Counted from the first letter of the stretch, positions 6,649 through 15,604 are shown. The stretch: DNA of 19,023 nt from JBKHDT01 sp046541195 (GCA_046541195.1 JBKHDT010000046.1:1-19023); one strand, 5' to 3'. Numbers and translations are program-made. Notes: a model not told the origin generated them from the sequence alone.

Positions 6649-7785
6649 ATGCGCTCGTTGCTGTGCCGCCTGTCCACCATCCTGATCCTCGCCGCCCTGC
6701 TGCTGGTTCTGGTCAGCCAGCTGTTGCGAACCGCTGCGGCGGAGCCGGTCGTGACCGTGGTTTCCGATGCGCTTGAGCATCCCTGGAGCCTTGCCTTCTT
6801 GCCCGATGGTTCCGCTCTGGTGACCGAACGGCCCGGCCGGCTGCGTCACCTCCGTCGTGCGCCGGAGGGCCACTGGAATCTGTCCCCACCGATCGCCGGC
6901 CTGCCCGAAATCGCCGCCCGGGGCCAGGGCGGCCTGCTGGACGTGGTCCCGCACCCGGACTTCGAAGCCAACCGGCTGGTCTACCTGAGCCTGGCGGCAC
7001 CGGTGGACGGTGGCATGACCACCCGACTGGTCCGCGGCCGACTGGACCAGGACCGGCTGCTGGACGTCGAAACGCTGTTTACCGCCCTGCCCGCCTCGAA
7101 TAATACCCGCCATTTTGGCGGGCGGATCGCCTTCGATGCGGCTGGCTTTGTCTACCTGAGCATCGGCGATCGGGGAAAGATGGAGCGCGCCCAGGATCTG
7201 GGCGATCACGCCGGCAGCATCATTCGGCTGCACGACGATGGTCGCATACCTGGCGACAACCCGTTCGTGGACGATCCAAACGCCCGGCCCGAGATCTTCA
7301 GCTACGGCAATCGCAATCCCCAGGGGATGGCGATTCACCCGGACACCGATGCAATCTGGACCCACGAGCACGGCCCGCGCGGGGGCGACGAGATCAACGT
7401 CATCGACAGCGGCCGCAATTACGGCTGGCCGGTCATCACCCTCGGCATCGACTACTCCGGCGCGCCGATCGGGGCAGGCCGCACCGAGGCGCCGGGCATG
7501 GAACAGCCCCTGCACCACTGGACACCATCGATCGCTCCTTCGGGCATGGCCTTCTACGAAGGAACGGTTTTTCCGCAGTGGCAGGGAGACCTGTTTGTCG
7601 GGGCGCTGGCCGGCCGCCACCTGGTCCGCCTGGAACTTGACGGCGAGCGCGTCGTGCGCGAAACCCGCATGCTGGAAGACCGGAACGAACGCATTCGTGA
7701 CGTGCGGGTGGGTCCGGACGGCCACCTCTGGCTACTGACCGACTCCGCCCTGGGCCAGATACTCAGACTGGACCCCACGCCCTGA
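6649..7785 (+). CDS. PQQ-dependent soluble aldose sugar dehydrogenase (YliI/Asd-like), exported
   Basis: From ATG 6649 the product is 378 residues. It has a strong N-terminal hydrophobic segment (about residues 10-25, LILAALLLVLVSQLL) ending at TAAAEP, a signal peptide or possibly an anchor. The rest is a six-bladed beta-propeller of the GSDH family: HPWSLAFLPDG, NNTRHFGGRIAFD with the catalytic-type His, YLSIGDRG, YGNRNPQGMAIHP, WTHEHGPRGGDEIN and NYGWPVITLGIDY. Family members use PQQ and calcium to oxidise the C1 of aldoses in the periplasm. An upstream in-frame TTG at 6577 would add a Pro-rich stretch before the signal peptide and is rejected. The gene sits 132 bases after the HMA gene and 24 bases before the protease. 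PQQ synthesis genes are not in the window, so the cofactor supply is unknown. Confidence 0.9.
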   Translation: MRSLLCRLSTILILAALLLVLVSQLLRTAAAEPVVTVVSDALEHPWSLAFLPDGSALVTERPGRLRHLRRAPEGHWNLSPPIAGLPEIAARGQGGLLDVVPHPDFEANRLVYLSLAAPVDGGMTTRLVRGRLDQDRLLDVETLFTALPASNNTRHFGGRIAFDAAGFVYLSIGDRGKMERAQDLGDHAGSIIRLHDDGRIPGDNPFVDDPNARPEIFSYGNRNPQGMAIHPDTDAIWTHEHGPRGGDEINVIDSGRNYGWPVITLGIDYSGAPIGAGRTEAPGMEQPLHHWTPSIAPSGMAFYEGTVFPQWQGDLFVGALAGRHLVRLELDGERVVRETRMLEDRNERIRDVRVGPDGHLWLLTDSALGQILRLDPTP

Positions 7786-7809
7786 ACCTTGAACTGGAAG
7801 GCCCAAGCC

Positions 7810-9270
7810 ATGACGATCAACCGCTTCAAGCGCGCTGAACCGCCCCGACGCCTGCGCACGCTGCTGCTCCTCGCGGGGACGCTGCTGACACTGGCCGCCT
7901 GTGGACGGCAGGATGCGCAGCTTCCCGACTTTTCCGAGCTGGTCGAGGAAAACTCGCCATCGGTGGTGAACATCCAGACCATATCCAAGCTGCCCGCCAT
8001 GGAAGGCGACCCGCAGGGCGATCCCCGGATGGAGGAGTTCTTCCAGGACTTCTTCGGGTTCGGGCCGGGGACAGGACCGGAAGGCGAGCTGCCCGAAGCG
8101 CTGCCCAACAACAACGCCGGCTCCGGGTTCGTCATCTCCCGGGACGGACTGGTCCTGACCAACGAGCATGTGGTCCAGGGCGCAAGCGAGATCTGGGTGC
8201 GGTTCGACGACGGACGGGAACTGCCGGCCACCCTCATCGGCAGCGATCCGCGGGGCGACATCGCCCTGCTGCGCGTCGAAAAGGGCAAGTTCCGCCCGGT
8301 CCGGCTCGGAAAGAGCGAGCACGTGCGTCCGGGCCAGTGGGCCATGGCCATCGGCGCGCCCTTCGGATTCGAGCAGACCGTCACCGCCGGGGTGATCAGC
8401 GCCATGGGCCGAGCCTTGCCGACAATGGAAAACGAGACCTACGTGCCGTTCATCCAGTCTGACGTGGCCATCAATCCCGGCAATTCCGGCGGGCCGTTGT
8501 TCAATCTGGAAGGCGAGGTCATCGGGGTCAATGCCCAGATCTTCACGGAAACCGGCAGCTACAATGGTCTGTCGTTTGCCATTCCGATCGACTACGCCAT
8601 GGAAGTGGTCGAGCAGCTGCTTGAGCATGGCTCGGTCCGGCGCGGATTTCTCGGGGTGCGTATCCAGGACGTGGACCGGGAACTGGCAGAAGCCCTCGGG
8701 CTGGGCCGGATCAAGGGCGCTCTGGTCACTGCCATCCTGCCCGATTCCCCGGCTGAAGCGGCCGGACTGCAGAGCGGCGACGTGATCCTCTCGGTCGACC
8801 GTCACCCGGTCAGCGGATCGGGCGCCCTGCCACAGATCATCGGCCGTTATCCGCCGGATCGCCGCGTCGCGCTGGAGGTTCTTCGTGATCGAAAACGCCT
8901 GTCGATTCCGCTGGTCCTCGGTACCCTGCCCGAGCAACCGCAGGCGTTGACTGAACCGCCAGGCCAGGCACCCGGACAACCGCCCGCGGCACCCGAGCAG
9001 GATTCCATGCTCGATCAGATCGGGCTGGCCGTGCAGGAGGGGCCAGAGGGCCTGGTGGTACAGGCCATTCGCCGTGACTCGGTTGTCGAATCACTGGACA
9101 TACGCCCCGCGGACCTGCTCATCTCGATCGCCAGCGAGGAGCTGACCGGCATTGAGGCGCTGGAGCAAGCCCTGCGCGCAGCCGATCCCGGCACGCGCCT
9201 GCCGCTTCGCATCCGCCGCGACGGCCAGGATCACTTCGTGGCACTGCCGGTACCCGACGAGCAAACCTGA
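7810..9270 (+). CDS. Do-like (DegP/DegQ/MucD) periplasmic serine protease, predicted lipoprotein
   Basis: The 486-residue product carries the HtrA catalytic triad: His120 in LTNEHVV, Asp150 in DPRGDIALLRV and Ser226 in INPGNSGGPLF. A first PDZ domain follows (RRGFLGVRIQDV to about residue 380), then a Pro/Gln-rich linker (about 375-405), then a second, more divergent PDZ (about 405-486). This is the DegP/MucD layout for quality control of unfolded envelope proteins. The N-terminus has a lipobox, LLTLAAC, with Cys31 followed by Gly, so it should be a lipoprotein. With no Asp at +2, outer-membrane sorting is expected by the E. coli rule. ATG 7810 is chosen because GGAAGG lies at 7795-7800; a TTG at 7789 is in frame but less likely. 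It is 24 bases after the sugar dehydrogenase and probably co-transcribed. Which HtrA subgroup it belongs to is not decided. Confidence 0.93.
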   Translation: MTINRFKRAEPPRRLRTLLLLAGTLLTLAACGRQDAQLPDFSELVEENSPSVVNIQTISKLPAMEGDPQGDPRMEEFFQDFFGFGPGTGPEGELPEALPNNNAGSGFVISRDGLVLTNEHVVQGASEIWVRFDDGRELPATLIGSDPRGDIALLRVEKGKFRPVRLGKSEHVRPGQWAMAIGAPFGFEQTVTAGVISAMGRALPTMENETYVPFIQSDVAINPGNSGGPLFNLEGEVIGVNAQIFTETGSYNGLSFAIPIDYAMEVVEQLLEHGSVRRGFLGVRIQDVDRELAEALGLGRIKGALVTAILPDSPAEAAGLQSGDVILSVDRHPVSGSGALPQIIGRYPPDRRVALEVLRDRKRLSIPLVLGTLPEQPQALTEPPGQAPGQPPAAPEQDSMLDQIGLAVQEGPEGLVVQAIRRDSVVESLDIRPADLLISIASEELTGIEALEQALRAADPGTRLPLRIRRDGQDHFVALPVPDEQT

Positions 9271-9294
9271 AAACCGGATCAAACCACCGCCGCA

Positions 9295-9321
9295 CCCCCG
9301 GTGGCGACCAAACCACGGGGG
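9295..9321 (+). terminator. Possible terminator hairpin after the protease gene
   Basis: CCCCCGGTGG pairs with CCACGGGGG (one bulged G) around an 8-base loop, 24 bases after the stop codon. No T-run follows on the plus strand, so it would be factor-dependent or merely a 3'-end stabiliser. A second inverted pair, GCAGGCGCG/CGCGCCTGC, follows with a 17-base spacer. Confidence 0.3.
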
Positions 9322-9375
9322 CAGGCGCGTGACAACCTGTGATTTGCCCGCGCCTGCAAGGGGGACGGCTTCCTG

Positions 9376-9413
9376 AAAAAACGCAAACCCGTGTCCGGCC
9401 AGGGGCCCGGGTT
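9376..9413 (-). terminator. Rho-independent terminator of parE
   Basis: Read on the minus strand, AACCCG...CGGGTT form a stem enclosing a GGCC-loop-GGCC stem (9386-9413), and the transcript then enters six U residues (A-run at 9376-9381). The outer arm touches the first base of the parE stop codon, so the gene ends directly in its terminator. Confidence 0.65.
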
Positions 9414-11308
9414 CAGACCTCGGCCAGGTTTCCCTTGCGTTCCAGCCAGGCGCGGCGATCCGCCGAGCGTTTCTTGGCCAGCAGCATGTCCATGATGGTT
9501 TCCGTCTCGACCGGGTCATCAATCGAAAGGCAGACCAGGCGGCGGGTTTCCGGGGCAAGCGTCGATTCGCGCAGCTGCGCCGGATTCATTTCCCCCAGTC
9601 CCTTGAAGCGGGTGACCTGCGGCTTGCCGCGGCGGTGTTCTGCCGCAAGGCGGTCAAGAATGCCGTCGCGCTCGGGTTCATCCAGCGCGTACCAGGTTTC
9701 CTTGCCCAGATCGATCCGGTAAAGCGGCGGCATTGCCACGAAGACGTGCCCGCGCTCGACCAGGGCACGAAAATGCCGCACGAACAGCGCGCAAAGCAGC
9801 GCCGAGATATGCAGGCCGTCGGAGTCGGCATCAGCCAGGATACAGACCTTTCCGTAACGCAGGCCATCGAGTTGTCCGGAACCCGGGTCGACACCCAGCG
9901 CCACCGCGATATCGTGCACCTCGGCCGAGGCCAGCACCTGGTTCGCATCAGTCTCCCAGGTATTCAGGATCTTGCCGCGCAGGGGCAGGATCGCCTGATA
10001 TTCGCGATCCCGCGCCTGCTTGGCCGAGCCCCCGGCCGAATCCCCTTCCACCAGGAACAGTTCGGTGCGCGCAAGATCGGTGGCCGTGCAGTCCGCCAGC
10101 TTGCCCGGCAGCGCCGGGCCGCTGGTCACCCGCTTGCGCACGACCTTCCGGTCTTCACGCAATCGGCGCTGGGCGGTCGCAATGGCCAACTGGGCGATGG
10201 CCTCGCCCTGCTCGGCATGCTGGTTCATCCACAGCGAGAGCGCGTCCTTGACTACTCCGGAAATAAAGGATGCGCACTCACGCGAAGAGAGCCGCTCCTT
10301 GGTCTGACCGGCGAACTGTGGTTCGTGGATCTTGGCCGACAGGACGTAGGCAACCCGGTCCCAGACATCCTCGGGCGCGAGCTTGACCCCGCGCGGCAAC
10401 AGGTTTCGGAACTCGCAGAATTCGCGCACCGCCTCGGTCAGTCCCAGTCGCAGACCATTGACGTGGGTGCCGCCCTGGATCGTGGGAATGAGATTGACAT
10501 AGCTTTCCTGGACCGGGTCGCCGCCCTCCGGCAACCAGAGCAGCGCCCAGTCCACGGCCTGGGCGCGCGACTTGTCATCCGCCTGCATCGAGCCGATGAA
10601 TGCCTCCGGCGGCAGCTTCTCGACCTCGCCCACCGATTCGAGCAGGTAATCGCGCAGCCCGTCCTCGTAATGCCAGCTCAGTGACTCGCCATTGTGCTCG
10701 TCCTCGAGCCGGACGGTCAGCCCCGGACACAGCACGGCCTTGGCGCGCAGGTTGTGCTTGAGGCGCGGGAGATTGAACTTCGGGCTGTCGAAATACTGCG
10801 CATCGGGCCAGAACCGCAGCGTGGTCCCGGTATTTTTCCTGCCCACCGTGCCCGTCTCGCGCAATTCCTCGACGGGCAGGCCCGCCTCGAAGGCGGCAAA
10901 CCACTGCCGGGCATCGCGCTTGATGAACACCTCAAGCCGCGTGGAAAGGGCATTGACCACCGACACGCCCACACCGTGCAGGCCGCCGGAGAACCGATAG
11001 CTCCGGTCCGAGAACTTGCCGCCGGCGTGCAGCCGGGTCAGGATCAACTCCACCCCGCTGACGCCGTGCTCGGGATGGATATCCACCGGCATACCGCGCC
11101 CGTCGTCCGCCACCGAAAGCGAACCATCCGCGTGCACGGTGACCACGATCTCCCGCGCGAAGCCGGCCAGCGCCTCATCCACGCTGTTGTCGATGACCTC
11201 CTGCGCCAGATGGTTGGGGCGCGTGGTGTCGGTATACATCCCCGGGCGCTTTCGGACCGGGTCCAGGCCGGTCAGAACCTCGATGGCACTCGCGTCATAA
11301 CGCTGCAT
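9413..11308 (-). CDS. parE: DNA topoisomerase IV subunit B (ParE)
   Basis: The 631-residue product matches gammaproteobacterial ParE in full length. It has the GHKL ATPase region (VIDNSVDEALAG, VADDGRGMPVDIHP, SGGLHGVGVSVVNALS), the transducer region (IPTIQGGTHVNGLRLGLT), the TOPRIM domain (ELFLVEGDSAGGSAKQARDR, ILPLRGKILN, and the metal-binding DADSDGLHISALL) and the C-terminal end (RFKGLGEMNPAQL, then LLAKKRSADRRAWLERKGN). The sequence DADSDGLH, rather than the DADVDGSHIR of GyrB, and the short length without the GyrB insertion identify it as ParE. With ParC it decatenates daughter chromosomes. parC is not adjacent. The start ATG has a GGAG 10 bases upstream. A hairpin (11331-11350) and a small perfect inverted repeat (11364-11378) lie in its leader. 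Confidence 0.97.
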   Translation of the reverse strand: MQRYDASAIEVLTGLDPVRKRPGMYTDTTRPNHLAQEVIDNSVDEALAGFAREIVVTVHADGSLSVADDGRGMPVDIHPEHGVSGVELILTRLHAGGKFSDRSYRFSGGLHGVGVSVVNALSTRLEVFIKRDARQWFAAFEAGLPVEELRETGTVGRKNTGTTLRFWPDAQYFDSPKFNLPRLKHNLRAKAVLCPGLTVRLEDEHNGESLSWHYEDGLRDYLLESVGEVEKLPPEAFIGSMQADDKSRAQAVDWALLWLPEGGDPVQESYVNLIPTIQGGTHVNGLRLGLTEAVREFCEFRNLLPRGVKLAPEDVWDRVAYVLSAKIHEPQFAGQTKERLSSRECASFISGVVKDALSLWMNQHAEQGEAIAQLAIATAQRRLREDRKVVRKRVTSGPALPGKLADCTATDLARTELFLVEGDSAGGSAKQARDREYQAILPLRGKILNTWETDANQVLASAEVHDIAVALGVDPGSGQLDGLRYGKVCILADADSDGLHISALLCALFVRHFRALVERGHVFVAMPPLYRIDLGKETWYALDEPERDGILDRLAAEHRRGKPQVTRFKGLGEMNPAQLRESTLAPETRRLVCLSIDDPVETETIMDMLLAKKRSADRRAWLERKGNLAEV

Positions 11309-11757
11309 GAAATCGCAACTCCGTCAGTTCAGCCGGGAAAATGCCCGGCTCGGGGAAATGAAAATGCGCAAAGCGCATCTTTGCAACGCGCCCACCCGGG
11401 ACCGTCTACTCCAAAGCGCATGATCGCCCTCGACCGGCGGCGCCGGGGGAAGATCTGCATGTCGGCATGGGTGTCCGGTCGCGCCCTGGCCCGAGCCAGT
11501 CGATCGCAGGGGCCGGGCGGTGACCGGCCGGTGCGTTGCTGAACGCGGGCTTACGTCACGGATGGCTTCGTGCGGCGTTTTCCAGGCAGGGCAGCCCGAC
11601 AAAACTGAGCGCGCGGCCCGATCACAAACAACCGGGACCAGATCGGTCGGCGGGACCCGGACAACCCCGTGAACCCGCGCCCGGGCCATCGACACCGCGG
11701 TTCGGGCGCGCGCGGTGGTACTTGGGGCGGGTGCGGGATGAACAGCCGCTCCAGGAC
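11309..11757. other. Intergenic region between parE and the diguanylate cyclase gene
   Basis: About 450 bases in which both flanking genes read leftward. Near parE there is a 7-bp hairpin AGCCGGG/CCCGGCT (11331-11350) and a perfect ATGCGC-AAA-GCGCAT inverted repeat (11364-11378), both in what would be the parE leader or promoter area. AAAGCGCAT recurs at about 11414-11422. Minus-strand and plus-strand frames of 145 and about 200 codons exist here but have no recognisable domain and Arg/Pro-biased composition. No T-run terminator for the cyclase gene was seen. Confidence 0.5.
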
Positions 11758-14439
11758 TCACTGCGTGCCGGGGGCGTTCGCGTTCACCACCTGGTCACGC
11801 CCTTCCCTCTTGGCCACATAAAGCCGGTGATCGGACAGGTTGACCAGCGCCTCGGGCTGCATGTCCGTCTCGGGCAGTTCGGAAAGGCTGGCGACCCCGG
11901 CGCTGACGGTCATGCGATGCACCCGTCCCTCGTGCGCGTACGCGCCGACACGGACTGTCTGCAGGATCCGCTCGGCGACTTCACTGGCCTCCGCGCGCTC
12001 CGTACGGGGCAACACGACGGCAAACTCCTCGCCCCCGTAGCGGGTGGGAATGTCCAGCGGACGGACCCCCTCGAGCAGATTGGCGGCAAAGGCACGCAGC
12101 ATGAAGTCGCCGGCCAGGTGCCCAAAGCGATCGTTGAACGACTTGAAATGGTCGATATCCAGCATGATCAGTGAAACATCATGGCCGTGACGCCGGTATT
12201 CTCCGACCAGTTCCCCCAGTCGCGCATACAGGTAGCGGCGGTTCTTCAGACCGGTCAGGCTGTCGGTGATGGCATTCTGCCGCAGCTCGTCTTCCAGCGC
12301 ATGGCGCTGAATCGCCTCGGACAACAGGTTGCCCAAGACTATCATCAGGTCGGCCTGATCGTAGCGCCAGCGCGACTCGTCCCGACGGTCGAGACCGAAA
12401 AAGCCAACCACCTCGCCACCGGTGCGCAGGGGTACGCAAAGCAGGGACCGAATGTTTTGCGCGGCAAGCAGCTCGCGCTCGGACTGTGCCTCCTCGGGCA
12501 GCTTCGCCACATCCTCGATCCGCAGCGGCAGTCCTTCGAGGATGGTTTTGCGGATCATCGTCTCCCACCACGGATAGTCGGCACGCTGCAAGCGCGGCCA
12601 CTGCCCGATTGCCGGCGCAACACCCTCTGCACACCATTCGTGGGTATTGTCCATCGCCTCGCACCCCTCTGTGAACCGGAACAGGTAGGCGCGGTCGACC
12701 TCAAAGAACCGGCCGGCTCGCTCGAGCATCTGGTTGATCCTGTCGTCCAGCGTCACGTTGCCGGTGCTGAGAAACCCACCGGAAATCTCGACCAGCAGCT
12801 GGTTGAAACGACTCCGGTAGCGAATCTCCGTCTCGGCCTGTTTCTGCTCGGTAATGTCCCGGGCCATCCCAATGAACTCGACCTCGCCATTGCGCACCAG
12901 GGTCCCGGTGGTCGCAACATGCCAGCGCCAGCTACCCGACTTCATCCGCACCCGGTACTCGATGGACCGGCCATGGGACCCGGACTCAAGCACCTCGTGC
13001 ATGAACTGGCCGCAGCGTGCCAGATCATCCGGGTGCACGACAAAGGACATCGGCTGGCCAACCACCTCGTCGGGATCGAAACCCATGAGGTCCCGGATAT
13101 TCGGGGAGACGAACAGGAAATCGTCCTCCGCCGACAGCGTGAAGATGATGTCCGGGGCATTTTCGACCAGCGTCCGGAAGCGGGCCTCGCTGGTCCGAAG
13201 CCGCTCCTCCAGCCGCTTGCGCTCGGTCATGTCGTACAGCGTACCCAGGGTCACGCGCTCGCCGCGATAGTCGGTCACGTCGGCGTGCAACTCTGCCCAG
13301 CGCATCTGGCCATCGGCAGTCAGGATGCGCAGCTCGTAGTGATTGGGGACCTCCTCGCCACGCAGGCGAGCCATGGCACGCCGCCGAACCATTTCCCGAT
13401 CGATCGGATGGACGAAATCGATGAAGTCCCGCTCCAGGAGCTCACGCTCGGTCGCGTGGAGAATCTCCGACATGGCCGGGTTGACCGCCAGGAAACGCGC
13501 GCCCCGGACAACATATATCCCCGCCGCGGCCCTTCGGCCCAAAGCGTGCAGCAATCCCCCGCCACCCTCCAGCGACGCCTCCCGGTCCAGGACCTGCTGC
13601 GCCATGTTCCGCCGCTGCCGCGCCTGCCAAAGACTGAACAGGCCGAGCAGAAACAGAGCCAGGCCAGCAGCCAGCAGCCAGCCGACCCAGCCGGGCATTA
13701 CCTCTACCCGGTCGAAATGGACCCAGCGGCTGGCCAGCGCACTGCGCCGCTCGTCGTCGATCGAAGCCAGGGCCTGGTTGATTTCCCGCAGCAGGGCCGT
13801 CTCGCCCTGCCGCACGCCGACGCGCAAGGGATGGCTGTGCAGCAGGGCCATTGGCCGGAACTCGGCCGGCCCGGCATACCGGTCGGTCAGATACAGCCCG
13901 ACAGGATATTCGGACACAAAGCCATCGATCTGGCCATCCACCGCCGCACGCACGAGGACCTGGTTGTCCGGAAATGACCGGATGCGGATATCGGGATGGT
14001 TCGCCTCCAGAAACTCCATCCCGTAACCTGCATCGATCACCCCCAGGGTGTAGCCCCGCAGGTCATCCAGCCCGAAAACGGGCAGCGTTGAGCGGACGAA
14101 TACCAGGGTTTCGGAAGGCATCAGCGGGACACTGAAGTCGAGGTACCCGGCCCGGATCTCCGTGCGAAACAGCCCGCCGTGCACGTCGGCCTCGCCCATG
14201 CGCACCAATTGCAGCGACTCGGCCCAGCCGACCAGCTCGAAAACCACGGGTCGATCCAGCTCCCTGCCGATCTCGCGCCACAATTCGATCAGCACGCCAT
14301 CGGGCTCGCCCGATTCGTTGACAAAGGACAGCGGAGGCCAGCCGTTGCTCAACGCCACGGTCAGCGGCGCCCGAGGCTCCTCGGCCACGGCCGGCGGTGC
14401 AACCAGCCACCAGCACATCAAAATGGCGATCCACTTCAT
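11758..14439 (-). CDS. Membrane diguanylate cyclase: periplasmic solute-binding domain, TM, PAS-PAS-GAF-GGDEF
   Basis: From ATG 14439 (AGAGGAGC ribosome site) the product is 893 residues. Order: signal peptide (1 to about 20, ending AVAEEP); a periplasmic type-3 solute-binding domain (about 25-240: LTVALSNGWPPLSFV, GEADVHGGLF, DAGYGMEFLE, DGFVSEYPVGLYL); one membrane helix (about 250-271); PAS 1 (about 300-405); PAS 2 (about 420-535, ending ARDITEQKQ); a GAF domain (about 545-715, with SLLCVPLRTGGEVVGFFGL); and GGDEF (about 725-880). The active site is GGEEF (802-806), and the allosteric inhibitory site RPLD (793-796) is placed five residues before it. It therefore looks like an active, product-inhibited c-di-GMP synthase. 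No EAL or HD-GYP domain is present. A periplasmic ligand, possibly an amino acid as for HisJ-like domains, may control it. A frame start at 14484 exists but would add residues before the signal peptide. Confidence 0.93.
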   Translation of the reverse strand: MKWIAILMCWWLVAPPAVAEEPRAPLTVALSNGWPPLSFVNESGEPDGVLIELWREIGRELDRPVVFELVGWAESLQLVRMGEADVHGGLFRTEIRAGYLDFSVPLMPSETLVFVRSTLPVFGLDDLRGYTLGVIDAGYGMEFLEANHPDIRIRSFPDNQVLVRAAVDGQIDGFVSEYPVGLYLTDRYAGPAEFRPMALLHSHPLRVGVRQGETALLREINQALASIDDERRSALASRWVHFDRVEVMPGWVGWLLAAGLALFLLGLFSLWQARQRRNMAQQVLDREASLEGGGGLLHALGRRAAAGIYVVRGARFLAVNPAMSEILHATERELLERDFIDFVHPIDREMVRRRAMARLRGEEVPNHYELRILTADGQMRWAELHADVTDYRGERVTLGTLYDMTERKRLEERLRTSEARFRTLVENAPDIIFTLSAEDDFLFVSPNIRDLMGFDPDEVVGQPMSFVVHPDDLARCGQFMHEVLESGSHGRSIEYRVRMKSGSWRWHVATTGTLVRNGEVEFIGMARDITEQKQAETEIRYRSRFNQLLVEISGGFLSTGNVTLDDRINQMLERAGRFFEVDRAYLFRFTEGCEAMDNTHEWCAEGVAPAIGQWPRLQRADYPWWETMIRKTILEGLPLRIEDVAKLPEEAQSERELLAAQNIRSLLCVPLRTGGEVVGFFGLDRRDESRWRYDQADLMIVLGNLLSEAIQRHALEDELRQNAITDSLTGLKNRRYLYARLGELVGEYRRHGHDVSLIMLDIDHFKSFNDRFGHLAGDFMLRAFAANLLEGVRPLDIPTRYGGEEFAVVLPRTERAEASEVAERILQTVRVGAYAHEGRVHRMTVSAGVASLSELPETDMQPEALVNLSDHRLYVAKREGRDQVVNANAPGTQ

Positions 14440-15604
14440 CCCTGCTCCTCTCCCGGGGCTGCTGTGCACGTCATTGAAATCCATGTCAGGCGAGACGACA
14501 CCATCCAGGCAAGCTTGCGCCCGAACAGCACGACAAGCCCCCGGGCCGGATCAGGCCCCCTCAGCGCAAGACCCTGAGCCTGGTCACGATCCGGGTGGAA
14601 TCACATGCATCACGCCGGTAGGTGCCTGCACGGCCGCCGGTTCAAATGACTGGGTTCGTCAACGCCCGGGAGCATCCAGCCCTGAACAACGGCTTTTTCT
14701 GAATCACAGCAGCCATAAGCCAGTAAGCCAAAGGCTGCACGAGCCCTTCCGTGGCCTCGCGCAGCAACGCCCGCGCCCGGTATGCGCCCTGACCGGGCTT
14801 CGCAATTGTGTGGCTTGCGCCATTGCGTGGCAGTGCTTCCATCGCCTGCCCGGGCGGGAATCTTGAGCACTTGCCCAATGATTCCTTAACCGAGTCGCAT
14901 GATACGGTATTACCGCTTGCAGGGGCATTCACGTTCGTCAGGGCCTCATAAACCGCAGGCACCCGATGAGAGACATTCAGGCAAGCCGCCAGACCGGGGA
15001 CGGCCCAGACCGGGGACGGCGGGGAACCGGCGCCGACTGCACCACCGGAGCATGTCGGAAACCAGGCCCTGCACCGGTTCCTGCTCAGCCCCATCCTGCT
15101 CGCCGGCGCGCCGGCGAGGTCCGAAGCGTTTTTTAACATCAGCCGCAGCAGCGAACGGCTGGACATGCGCCCGTGTGCAGGCCAGCTGGCCCTGCCCGTC
15201 GGCACGGCCAGCTTGCGTGGTTCTGGAGGGCAATTCGAGGATCTGGAAGCCTGCATCAGGAATGCGCACTGCGCGAACACAAGGCGCCGGGTCGTGCGCC
15301 GGGCGACCTTGTCCAGAACGCCAGTGGCCAGGTCGCCCCCCCGGGCTGCCTTGTCCACTCGGGAATCTCCGCGCGAATGCTTCAGATTCCCGACGGGGGC
15401 ATGGATGCCGCAAATGGCGTCCCGGGCCTTCCATGACGGGGGCCATTGCAATCGCACAACACGGGCCCGAGCAGGTATCGGCCCCGGGCGCGACGGTACG
15501 GAACCTTGATGGGCTCGATGCCGCGTTTTTTCTCTTGGACTGCCTGCCGCTGCACGCCCCGCCGAGCCGGGCTGCCAGGAACGTTGCGGGCAGCCGCGCG
15601 CGGG
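14440..15604. other. Long gene-free stretch between the diguanylate cyclase and hupE
   Basis: About 1.16 kb. Several open frames longer than 100 codons overlap here on both strands (for example minus 14642-15457 and 14946-15446, plus 15165-15509), but none yields a domain or a plausible N-terminus with a ribosome site. GC-rich DNA readily gives such frames. Visible structure: an exact 16-bp tandem duplication at 14989-15020; a short AT-richer island at 14878-14920 containing CGGTATTACCG; and a 7-bp inverted pair GGCTGCC/GGCAGCC at 15570-15595 just beyond the hupE stop, which could be part of its 3' end. No tRNA, RNase P, tmRNA or transposase remnant was recognised. Confidence 0.55.
14989..15020. 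repeat. Exact 2 x 16-bp tandem duplication
   Basis: The unit CCAGACCGGGGACGGC occurs twice in direct succession without a mismatch, followed by GGGGAACC. It is the only tandem duplication of this size noticed in the window. No function is suggested. Confidence 0.85.

Noticed and set aside
6028..7725. A 565-codon minus-strand frame across the HMA and sugar dehydrogenase genes
   Set aside because: It spans two unrelated plus-strand genes with clear domains and ribosome sites, and has no recognisable motif itself.
12181..13977. A 598-codon plus-strand open frame within the diguanylate cyclase
   Set aside because: Antisense shadow; the opposite strand encodes intact PAS, GAF and GGDEF domains.
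14440..14640. c-di-GMP (GEMM) riboswitch before the diguanylate cyclase
   Set aside because: The conserved GGNAAACC and GGGACGCAAAGCC segments are absent on the minus strand.
14636..14665. tRNA-like T-arm (GGTTCAAAT)
   Set aside because: The flanking bases do not form a 5-bp T stem, and no acceptor, D or anticodon arms can be built around it on either strand.
14642..15457. A 271-codon minus-strand frame in the gap left of hupE
   Set aside because: No domain, no convincing ribosome site, composition like random GC-rich sequence, and another long frame overlaps it on the same strand. A conserved orthologue would change this.
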